From positions 1-64,000 of the forward strand of contig JAYRMR010000028.1 in NCBI GenBank assembly GCA_041912595.1: DNA of 64,000 bases. The letters run 5' to 3'. This stretch comes from Roseateles_B sp041912595. GTDB lineage: Bacteria; Pseudomonadota; Gammaproteobacteria; Burkholderiales; Burkholderiaceae_C. Position numbers and translations under genes: made by a program. The notes below the pieces were generated by a model. It worked only from the letters and a program-made list of their open reading frames with translations. It had not been told where the DNA came from and did not search any database. Positions 27,993 to 35,219 of this stretch are shown here, piece after piece; positions within the stretch are counted from its first letter, which is position 1; each line of letters begins with the position of its first letter.

Positions 27993-29192
27993 GTGGAACT
28001 CGTCCCCCTGCCCCCCAACAGCCTGCGCATCGGCCAGGTGCTGACCTTCTCCGTGCGCGACGCGGAAGGCCACCTCCTGTTCGCGGCCGGCCAGACGCTG
28101 CAGAACACACCGCAGGTCCAGGCCCTGATCCAGCGCGGCGCCTGGGTTCAGGCCCATGAAACCAAGGAATACCAGAAGGCGCTGGTCCACAAGATGGACA
28201 CGCTGATGATGCAGGGCGCCTCGCTGGCGAGCATCGTGAAGGTGGAGGCCGACTTCCGCGCCGAGCGCACGCAGCGGACCGTCGCCGAGCTCAGCGAACC
28301 GGCCTTCTGGAACGACCTGCACCTGCACGCGCACAGCCTGCTCAAGGATCCCCGCGAAGACTTCCTTGGCCGATTGGAAACGCTGCGCGAGGAGGCCCTG
28401 CGGCGCTTTCACCTGCGCCCGGACGCCGTCCTGACGCTGCTGGTGCACGACGCCTCGCAGGATTTCCAGCGCTACAGCGCCCGCCACGCCGTGTTGTGCC
28501 TGCTGGTGGCGGAGCTTGTGGCGAAGCAGCTGGGCTGGGCGGCGGCCCCCACGCGGGCCCTGCTCAACGCGGCCCTGACGATGAACCTCAGCATCACGCC
28601 GCAGCAGGACCGCCTGGCGGCGCAGGAGGACAAGCCGAGCCCGCGGCAGTCCCTGGAAATGCGCGATCACGGCGACCGCAGCGCCGAGCAGCTGCGCGCG
28701 CTGGGGGTCACGGACGAGCTCTGGCTGGGCGCCGTGCGCCTGCACCACGAGGCCGGCCCGGGGCCGCTGGCGGGGCGGGCCGACATCGACCAGCTCGCCC
28801 GCGTGCTGCGCCGCATCGACATCTTCGGCGCCCGGCTGAGCCCGCGGCGCAACCGCAAGGCGCTGTCCGGAGCGGCGGCGGTGCGGGCCATCTACCTCGA
28901 CGAGCGCCAGCAGCCCGACGAGGCCGGCGCGGCGGTGATCAAGGCCGTCGGCCTCTACCCGCCGGGCAGCCTCGTGCGCCTGGCCAATGGCGAGCAGGGC
29001 ATCGTGGTGCGCCGCGGCCACAGCGCCACCGACCCGCTGGTGGCGGCGCTGATCGGCAAGAGCGGCTCGCCCCTGAGCGGCCCCGTGCCGCGCGACACCC
29101 GCCTGCAGGCGCAGGCCGTCGCCGCCAGCCTGGCGCCGCACGAGCTCAAGCTCGTCATCAACATGGAAAAGCTGCTGAAGACGGCGGGCTGA
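27993..29192 (+). CDS. Degenerate HD-GYP-like signalling protein
   Basis: 399 residues from a GTG at 27993, the first start after the divergent metH leader; a longer open frame to 27669 would overlap the riboswitch. An N-terminal domain (VPLPPNSLRIGQVLTFSVRD to about 130) precedes an HD-GYP-shaped helical domain: ARHAVLCLLVAELVAKQLGW, AALTMNL where HD would lie, MRDHGDRSAEQLRALGV and a retained HHE (about 252). The missing HD pair and GYP motif suggest no cyclic-di-GMP phosphodiesterase activity; a binding or scaffold role is possible. A C-terminal beta region (VGLYPPGSLVRLANGEQGIV) is typical of HD-GYP proteins. Confidence 0.78.
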   Translation: MELVPLPPNSLRIGQVLTFSVRDAEGHLLFAAGQTLQNTPQVQALIQRGAWVQAHETKEYQKALVHKMDTLMMQGASLASIVKVEADFRAERTQRTVAELSEPAFWNDLHLHAHSLLKDPREDFLGRLETLREEALRRFHLRPDAVLTLLVHDASQDFQRYSARHAVLCLLVAELVAKQLGWAAAPTRALLNAALTMNLSITPQQDRLAAQEDKPSPRQSLEMRDHGDRSAEQLRALGVTDELWLGAVRLHHEAGPGPLAGRADIDQLARVLRRIDIFGARLSPRRNRKALSGAAAVRAIYLDERQQPDEAGAAVIKAVGLYPPGSLVRLANGEQGIVVRRGHSATDPLVAALIGKSGSPLSGPVPRDTRLQAQAVAASLAPHELKLVINMEKLLKTAG

Positions 29193-29225
29193 GTCTCGCG
29201 ATCCCCGCCGCCGGCCCGCGCCGCG

Positions 29226-29543
29226 TCAGTGCAGGCGCAGCGGATCCTGGGCAGCGCGCTGCGCCTCGGCCAGCTCCGCCGTGAGCTGCCGCTGCTCGCT
29301 TCGCAGCGCCCGCAGGCGGGCCCAGGCCAGCGCGCGCTCGCGGGTGGTCTCGCGGGTATCGTCCGCCTGGGGCTGCACCCGCAGGCGCGCCTGCAGCGGT
29401 GGCAGCGCCTCGGCGATCACGGCGAGCCGGTCGTGCAGCGGCTGGACGGCCTCGGCCAGCGGCAGGAAGCCCGCGGCCTGGGCCGGCGAGGACAGGGCGG
29501 CCAGGAGCGCCGCCAAAAGTCCTGCAAAAAGCGCGGCGCGCAT
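29226..29543 (-). CDS. Small exported helical protein
   Basis: 105 residues from the ATG at 29543, five bases after the metH1 stop. The signal peptide is MRAALFAGLLAALLAALSS, cleaved near AQA-AGF. The mature part is Ala/Gln/Arg-rich and strongly helical, with a coiled-coil-like end (LRSEQRQLTAELAEAQRAA). The tight spacing suggests co-transcription with metH1. No family is recognised. Confidence 0.72.
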   Translation of the reverse strand: MRAALFAGLLAALLAALSSPAQAAGFLPLAEAVQPLHDRLAVIAEALPPLQARLRVQPQADDTRETTRERALAWARLRALRSEQRQLTAELAEAQRAAQDPLRLH

Positions 29544-29548
29544 GGTTC

Positions 29549-30607
29549 TCAGGCCTCCACCAGCTCGCTGAACAGCTTGTGCCCGCAGGCGCGGGGCTGG
29601 TAGGCCGACACCTTGGCCGCGATGGCCGCGATGTGGTCCGGCGTGGTGCCGCAGCAGCCGCCGGCGATGTTCAGGAAACCCGCCTGCGCGAACTCCGCCA
29701 TCAGGCGACCGGTGACGTCCGGCGTCTCGTCGAAGCCGGTGTCGCTCATGGGGTTGGGCAGGCCGGCGTTGGGGTAGCAGCTGACGGCGGTCTCGGGCGC
29801 GGCCTTGGCCAGCTCCTCGATGTAGGGGCGCATCAGCGTGGCCCCGAGGGCGCAGTTCAGGCCGATGGCCAGGGGCTTGGCGTGGCGCACCGAGTGCCAG
29901 AAAGCCGTCACGGTCTGGCCCGACAGGATGCGGCCCGAGGCGTCCGTCACGGTGCCGGAGATGATCACCGGCAGGCGTTCGCCCGTGGCCTCCATCAGCT
30001 CGTCCAGCGCGAAGAGCGCGGCCTTGGCGTTGAGCGTGTCGAAGATGGTCTCGACGAGGAACAGATCCACCCCGCCCTCCAGCAGCCCCTTGGCCTGCTC
30101 GTAGTAGGCGGCGCGCAGGGTGTCGAAGTCCACGTTGCGGGCGCCGGGGTCGTTCACGTCCGGGCTGATCGAGGCCGTGCGGGGCGTGGGGCCGAGGGCG
30201 CCGGCCGCGAAGCGGGGCTTCTCGGGCGTGCTGTACTTCTCGCAGGCGGCACGGGCCAGGCGGGCGGCGGCCACGTTCATCTCGTAGGCGAAGTCCTGCA
30301 GGCCGTAGTCCTCCTGCGCGACGGAGGTCGTGCCGAAGGTGTTGGTCTCGATGATGTCCGAGCCGGCGGCGAGGTACTGCTCGTGGATCTGGCTGATGAC
30401 GTCCGGGCGGGTCAGCACCAGCAGGTCGTTGTTGCCCTTGAGGTCCTTGGGGTGGTCCGCGAAGCGCGTGCCGCGGAAATCGGCCTCGGTGAGCTTGTAG
30501 CGCTGGATCATGGTGCCCATCGCCCCGTCCAGGATGACGATGCGTTGCTTCATCAGCGCGGGCAAGGCGCTGCCACGGGTGTAGCGGGGGGCGGTAGGGG
30601 CGTTCAT
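29549..30607 (-). CDS. metH: Homocysteine S-methyltransferase half of methionine synthase
   Basis: 352 residues from the ATG at 30607 (an in-frame start at 30637 is less likely). The (betaalpha)8 barrel shows VILDGAMGTMIQRYKL at the start, IETNTFGTTSVAQ, LNCALGA with the first zinc Cys, and IAGGCCGTTPDHI with the Cys-Cys zinc pair. It matches residues 1-350 of one-piece MetH and must act with the B12 half at 24943. It is not under the SAH riboswitch but follows the PNPOx gene by 75 bases, so the two halves may be regulated differently. Confidence 0.96.
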   Translation of the reverse strand: MNAPTAPRYTRGSALPALMKQRIVILDGAMGTMIQRYKLTEADFRGTRFADHPKDLKGNNDLLVLTRPDVISQIHEQYLAAGSDIIETNTFGTTSVAQEDYGLQDFAYEMNVAAARLARAACEKYSTPEKPRFAAGALGPTPRTASISPDVNDPGARNVDFDTLRAAYYEQAKGLLEGGVDLFLVETIFDTLNAKAALFALDELMEATGERLPVIISGTVTDASGRILSGQTVTAFWHSVRHAKPLAIGLNCALGATLMRPYIEELAKAAPETAVSCYPNAGLPNPMSDTGFDETPDVTGRLMAEFAQAGFLNIAGGCCGTTPDHIAAIAAKVSAYQPRACGHKLFSELVEA

Positions 30608-30682
30608 GACCCCGATTGTAGGAAGGCTGCCCGGCATCCGCCCAGTGCGGGGCCTTCGCCATTCGCCCAGCCGGGCTCCGGC

Positions 30683-31327
30683 TCAGTACAAGGTGGCGTT
30701 CTGGCGGGCCTGCAGCGCCGCGTCATACGTCGGGCCATCGAAGCTCGCCTCCAGGGCCTGGAGGATCTCGCCCGGTGAGGGCAGCTCGGCGCGGTCGCGC
30801 TGGACGGCGGGGTTCCACAGCTGCGATCGCTTGATGGCCCGGGCGCACTGGAAGAAGACGAGGTTCACGGTGATCACCAGCACCGTGGCCGGCCGCTTGC
30901 CCTCGACCGCGAAGCGCTCGCACAGGACGGGCGAGGCGCTGATGCGGGCCGTGCCGTTGACGCGCAGCACCTCGGGCACGCCGGGAATGAGGAACTGCAG
31001 CGCCACCTGCGGGTCGTGCAGGACGTTGCGCAGGCTGTCGATGCGGTCGTTGCCGCGGCGGTCCGGCAGCAGCAGCGTCGTCGCGTCGGCCACCTGCACG
31101 AAGCCCGGCGCGTCGCCGCGGGGCGAGGTGTCCAGCCCATTCGGACCGCGCGTGGCCAGCACCGCGAAGGGCGAGGCCTCGATGTAGCGGCGGTAGAGCG
31201 GGTGGATCTCGCGGCACTCCTTGAACAGCGAGGCCGGCGACGGCACGCGGTCGTAGAGGGCGCGCAGGCCGTCGGCATCGCGCACGTCGTGCGAGGCGTC
31301 CAGCCAGGGGGTGTCGGCCTTCGTCAT
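30683..31327 (-). CDS. Pyridoxamine 5'-phosphate oxidase-family (FMN-binding) protein
   Basis: 214 residues. The split-barrel fold is recognisable from IEASPFAVLATRGPNGLDTSP, LLLPDRRGNDRIDSLRNVL and FLIPGVPEVLRVNG. Such proteins bind FMN or F420 and reduce varied substrates; true PNPOx activity is not implied. It overlaps the nucleoside hydrolase by four bases (ATGA) and is the third gene of a FAH-hydrolase operon. Confidence 0.88.
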   Translation of the reverse strand: MTKADTPWLDASHDVRDADGLRALYDRVPSPASLFKECREIHPLYRRYIEASPFAVLATRGPNGLDTSPRGDAPGFVQVADATTLLLPDRRGNDRIDSLRNVLHDPQVALQFLIPGVPEVLRVNGTARISASPVLCERFAVEGKRPATVLVITVNLVFFQCARAIKRSQLWNPAVQRDRAELPSPGEILQALEASFDGPTYDAALQARQNATLY

Positions 31328-32304
31328 GGGGTCTCCAGACTGCGGGCGAGCCGCCCGAGCCGCTCCGTGAGGAGGTCGAAGAAACCCTGCGCATCGACCT
31401 CGCCCAGCACGAGCGCGTTGCGCGGACGGTCGGTCACGCCCCACCAGTCGATGACGCTCATGCCCAGCGTGAGCGGGCTCTGGGTCTCGATCTCGACGTT
31501 GCAGGTGCGGCCGCGGAAGAGCTCGGGCTTGAGCAGCCAGGCGATCACGCAGGGGTCGTGCAGCGGGCCGCCCTGCTGGCCGTACTTCTGCTCGTCGAAG
31601 CGCTCGGCAAAGGCCAGCCAGCCGGCCACCGCCGGTCCGATGCGGCCGCCCAGCGCCCGGATGGCCGCGATGCGCGCCGGGCTGGTCAGCGCCTGGTGCG
31701 TGCAGTCCAGCGGCACCAGGGTGATGGGCACGCCGCTGGCGAACACCACCGCCGCGGCGTGCGGGTCCACGTAGCAGTTGAACTCGGCCGCGGGCGTGAT
31801 GTTGCCGCCCTCGAAGCAGCCGCCGCCCATCAGCACGATGCGCCCGAGGCGCGCGGCCAGCGCCGGCTCCTTCTGCAGCGCCAGGGCGATGTTGGTCAGC
31901 GGGCCGAGCGGGCACAGCGTCACGCTGCCGGCCGGGCGTTCCATGACGCTGCGGATGATGAAGTCCACGCTGTGCCCGTCCTGCAGCGGCATCGCGGGCG
32001 CGGGCAGCTCGTAGCCGTCCAGCCCCGTCTTGCCATGCACATGCTCGGCGGTGACCAGCGGGCGCTGCAGGGGGCGGTCGGCGCCGGCATGCACGGGCAG
32101 GTCCGGCCGGCCGGCCAGCTCGCAGACCATGCGCGCATTGCGGCTGGTGAGCGCCAGCGGCACATTGCCGGCGACGGTGCTAAGGCCCAGCACCTCGAGC
32201 TCCGGGCTGGCCAGGGCCAGCAGGATGGCGATGGCGTCGTCCTGGCCAGGGTCGGTGTCGATCACGATGGCCTGGCGGGCGCCAGCAGGCAGCGGCGCGC
32301 TCAT
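31324..32304 (-). CDS. Inosine/uridine-preferring nucleoside hydrolase
   Basis: 326 residues. The calcium-binding Asp cluster IVIDTDPGQDDAIAILLAL opens the protein, and VTLCPLGPLTNIALAL, LMGGGCFEGGNITPAAEFN and a late DPCVIAWLL supply the remaining pocket residues. It cleaves N-glycosidic bonds of nucleosides for salvage. It is the second gene of the operon, with four-base overlaps on both sides. Confidence 0.95.
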   Translation of the reverse strand: MSAPLPAGARQAIVIDTDPGQDDAIAILLALASPELEVLGLSTVAGNVPLALTSRNARMVCELAGRPDLPVHAGADRPLQRPLVTAEHVHGKTGLDGYELPAPAMPLQDGHSVDFIIRSVMERPAGSVTLCPLGPLTNIALALQKEPALAARLGRIVLMGGGCFEGGNITPAAEFNCYVDPHAAAVVFASGVPITLVPLDCTHQALTSPARIAAIRALGGRIGPAVAGWLAFAERFDEQKYGQQGGPLHDPCVIAWLLKPELFRGRTCNVEIETQSPLTLGMSVIDWWGVTDRPRNALVLGEVDAQGFFDLLTERLGRLARSLETP

Positions 32305-33380
32305 GCGCCGGCCTCCACGTCCGCGTCCATCAGCGGCTGGGCGTCGTCGGCTGATCCGTCCGGCGCGGCGGCCTCGACCGGCAGCGCCACGGCCTCCTGG
32401 GGATCCGGGTCCGTGAGGTTCAGCACGTCGAGGTCGATGGCCCCGAAGACGCTCTGCCCGTCGGCGCCCTTGAGATCGACCCGCAGGCTGTCGCCCCACT
32501 TCATGAAGCCGGTCTGCACGCCGGCCTTGTCGTCGGCCTCCAGCGCCCGGCGGTGCGCCAGGCTCGCACAGCCCTGGCGGGGCCGGGCGGGCCCGAGGGG
32601 GCCGCTGGCCACGAGCACGCCGCTGCGCAGCGGCTTGAGACGCACGGCCTGCGCGATGAGCTCGCCGAAACTGAAGTGCATCTCGGCGCCCAGGTCCACG
32701 GGCCCGAACTTGCGGCCGTTCAGCAAGGACAGCAGGCTGCCCTTGAGCCGCCCGCCGCGCCAGGCGTCGCCCAGCTCGTCCGGCGTCACCAGCACCGGGG
32801 CGAAGCTGCAGGCCAGCTGGCTCAGGTGCGGGGCCTGACGGGCTTCGCGCTCGCGCAGCGCGAGCTGCTGCAGGCGCCAGTCGCAGCTCAGGCCGAGCAG
32901 GCGCACGGACTCCAGCGCGCCCTCGGGCGGCGCCGCCTGGGCGAGGTCCGCACACACGGCGACGAGGCCGGGCTGGAAGTCCAGACCCAGCGCCTCGTTG
33001 GGCAGGCGCACGGGCTCCGTCGGGCCCTGCAGCGACTCCGCCGGCCCGCGCAGCAGCACGGGCTCGCTGCCCGGCGCGGCCTCCGCTTGCCCCTCGATCA
33101 GCGCCTGCAGCGCCGCGTAGGCATTGCCCTGCAGCAGCGCCCGCGGGCGGGGCAGCGGGGCCATGCAGCGGGCGGGCTCGAAGGCGAAGGCGTGGCGCGC
33201 CTTGCCGTGGTTGAGCGTGAGGAAGAGGTCCTCCAGCTGCGGCGCGAGAAAATTCCAGTCGTCCAGCACCTGCTGCAGCCGCGTGGCGATGCCATTGGCG
33301 TAGTGCGCCTGACTCAGATCCCGCGAGACGACCACCAGCTGGCCATCGCGGGATCCGTCACGGTAGGTGGCTAGTTTCAT
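32301..33380 (-). CDS. Fumarylacetoacetate hydrolase-family protein
   Basis: 359 residues from the ATG at 33380 (MKLATYRDGSRDGQL). The N-terminal extension and central FAH fold are seen, with NEALGLDFQPGLVAVCADLA, GSLLSLLNGRKFGP and a final SGVLVASGPLG and GFMKWGDSLRVDL. The Glu/Asp metal ligands of classical FAH are only partly discernible by eye. The family cleaves C-C bonds of dioxo acids. First gene of the operon with the nucleoside hydrolase. Confidence 0.87.
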   Translation of the reverse strand: MKLATYRDGSRDGQLVVVSRDLSQAHYANGIATRLQQVLDDWNFLAPQLEDLFLTLNHGKARHAFAFEPARCMAPLPRPRALLQGNAYAALQALIEGQAEAAPGSEPVLLRGPAESLQGPTEPVRLPNEALGLDFQPGLVAVCADLAQAAPPEGALESVRLLGLSCDWRLQQLALREREARQAPHLSQLACSFAPVLVTPDELGDAWRGGRLKGSLLSLLNGRKFGPVDLGAEMHFSFGELIAQAVRLKPLRSGVLVASGPLGPARPRQGCASLAHRRALEADDKAGVQTGFMKWGDSLRVDLKGADGQSVFGAIDLDVLNLTDPDPQEAVALPVEAAAPDGSADDAQPLMDADVEAGA

Positions 33381-33415
33381 CGTGGGTGACACTCCTGCAT
33401 GCCCCGCATTGTCCA

Positions 33416-34462
33416 ATGAGCCGAGCGCCTTCGCCGATCACCGCCGCCACGACGCCCCCGTCCCGCCCCGCCTCGCGTCCGGGCCGGGGCCTGCTGGCGG
33501 CCATGGGCGCGGCGCTGCTGGCCCACGCCTGGCTGCTGCTCGGCTGGCCCGAGCGCGAGCCGCGCCCGCTGCACAGCGCCCCGTTGCTGCTGAGCGTCCG
33601 CGAGGCGCCGGCGGATCGGCCGCCCACCGTCACGCCCCCGCCGGCTGCCGTCCAGCCTCGCCCGGCCCCGGCCCCGGTCGCGATGCCGGTGGCGACGGCC
33701 GCCGAAACCGTCCTGCCCCCGCCGCCCCTGCCCGCGCCGACGGAGCCGGCCGCCCCGGCACCTGAGGTCGCCGCGGCGGACGCATCGCCCCCTGCCGTCG
33801 GCGCCCAGGACCTCGCGGCCGTCCCGCCGCTCGGCGAGGGCGCCTGGCGCTACCGCCTGCGCCAGGCCGGCGAGGAGGGCGTGGCCGTGCTGCGCTGGCA
33901 GTCGCGCCCGCAAGGCTACGAGCTCACGCTGCGCCGCCGCCTGCCCAGCCACCCGCTGCCGGGCTGGCGCAGCGAGGGCGGCCGCGACGCCCACGGCCTG
34001 GCGCCCCAGCGCTTCGCCGTGCTGCGTGGCCCGCGCGAGGTGCAGGCGCTCAATTTCCGGCGCGACCAGGGCCTGATCAGCTACTCCGCGCACACCGAGC
34101 TGCAGCCGCTGGCGCCCGCCACGCAGGACCGCCTGTCCTGGTGGCTGCAGCTGCCGGCCCTGCTGCAGGCCTGGCAGGCGCAGCGCGGGACGCCGCTGGC
34201 CGGGCAGCGCTTCGAGATCCCCGTCGCGCTGATCCGCGGCGGCCTGCACCGCTGGCAGTTCGACGTGATCGGGCAGGAGGCGGGGCTGTGGCACCTGCAA
34301 CGCGGTGCGCTCGGGCCCTTCGATGCCCGGCTCGACGTCTGGCTGGATCCGGCCCGCCAGTACCTGCCGGTGCGCCTGCACCAGCAGCTCGGCGACGAGG
34401 AAGGCTGGGAGATGGAGCTGCAGGACGAGCTCGCCGGCCCGGAACCCGCCGCGGCCGCGTGA
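33416..34462 (+). CDS. DUF3108-family protein with TonB-like proline-rich linker
   Basis: 348 residues from the ATG at 33416. A single N-terminal membrane anchor (GLLAAMGAALLAHAWLLLGW) is followed by about 80 residues of Pro/Ala-rich linker and a periplasmic DUF3108-type beta domain (WRYRLRQAGEEGVAVLRWQ; LDVWLDPARQYLPVRLHQQ). The architecture resembles a tethered periplasmic lipid- or polysaccharide-associated protein; its function is unknown. It is divergent from the FAH gene with only 35 bases between the starts. Confidence 0.82.
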   Translation: MSRAPSPITAATTPPSRPASRPGRGLLAAMGAALLAHAWLLLGWPEREPRPLHSAPLLLSVREAPADRPPTVTPPPAAVQPRPAPAPVAMPVATAAETVLPPPPLPAPTEPAAPAPEVAAADASPPAVGAQDLAAVPPLGEGAWRYRLRQAGEEGVAVLRWQSRPQGYELTLRRRLPSHPLPGWRSEGGRDAHGLAPQRFAVLRGPREVQALNFRRDQGLISYSAHTELQPLAPATQDRLSWWLQLPALLQAWQAQRGTPLAGQRFEIPVALIRGGLHRWQFDVIGQEAGLWHLQRGALGPFDARLDVWLDPARQYLPVRLHQQLGDEEGWEMELQDELAGPEPAAAA

Positions 34463-34613
34463 CTTGTGACGCGCCTGCCACAAATAAAAGACCCCCCAGC
34501 CGCCGATCAGCCAGGCTTTCTGCCACTATTTGATCGCGGTCGAGGCCGTTAGCGGGCCGGTTCCCCTTGAAACCGGTCCTGCCGACCGCAGTTGCTGGTC
34601 ACAGGAGTCCCTC

Positions 34614-34895
34614 ATGCACATGCTCTACAACTCCCCCAGTTTCATCGTGGTCCAGTTCGACGTCCCCGTCGAGCAGCTGCGCCGTGACGGCCGTGATCTC
34701 CCCGCCCTGCAGCGCGGCGGCTTCGAGATCGTCGACAAGTTCTCCCGCAAGGAGATCTTCATCGAAGGCGCGCTGGCCCAGCAGTTCCAGGAAGGCGTCG
34801 AGGCCCTCATCGAGCAGGAGCCCAGCGAGGAAGAGCTGGACGACTTCATCGAGCGCTACGCCAACATGGGCCAGCAGCCCGTCGTGATGCACTGA
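34614..34895 (+). CDS. DUF3567-family protein
   Basis: 93 residues from the ATG at 34614, preceded by ACAGGAG. Family hallmarks are MHMLYNSPSFIVVQFDVP, RGGFEIVDKFSRKEIFIEG and a C-terminal QQPVVMH. This small cytoplasmic family is nearly confined to Burkholderiales and has no known function. The leader contains a short CCGGTT/AACCGG hairpin (34558-34576). Confidence 0.93.
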   Translation: MHMLYNSPSFIVVQFDVPVEQLRRDGRDLPALQRGGFEIVDKFSRKEIFIEGALAQQFQEGVEALIEQEPSEEELDDFIERYANMGQQPVVMH

Positions 34896-35219
34896 ACCCC
34901 AGCGGGCGGGCGCCCTGCCCGCCCTGCACGCCCCGCGCCTGGCACCCCGGGCGCGCAGGAGCCGTCCGGTCTGCGCCCACGCCTTCTCATCCTTCCGCGT
35001 CTTCTCCGCCTCTCCCCCACCTCCGCTTTGCCCCGCGCCCAGGCCCGCCGAGCCGCCGCCTGCCCGTTCCTGCGCGCACAGCCCGCCCGCATTTCGGGTG
35101 AGAGTTCACGAAAGCAGCCCCGGGACGGGACTTGTCCTGACGCCCTCCCTGCGCCAAGATGGCTCGCACGCCGGGCCTGACAGCCCGGCGTTGCATTCAC
35201 CCTCTGCAAGGAGCGGCCC
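34896..35219. promoter_or_regulatory. Intergenic leader with a strong hairpin before the AAA+ gene
   Basis: Some 320 bases with no gene. Near its right end is a perfect eight-base-pair stem (CGCCGGGC, 35169-35176; GCCCGGCG, 35183-35190) with a six-base loop, 30 bases before the start codon. It lacks a T-run, so it could be a weak terminator or an mRNA leader structure. The ribosome site AAGGAG lies at 35207-35212. Confidence 0.55.
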
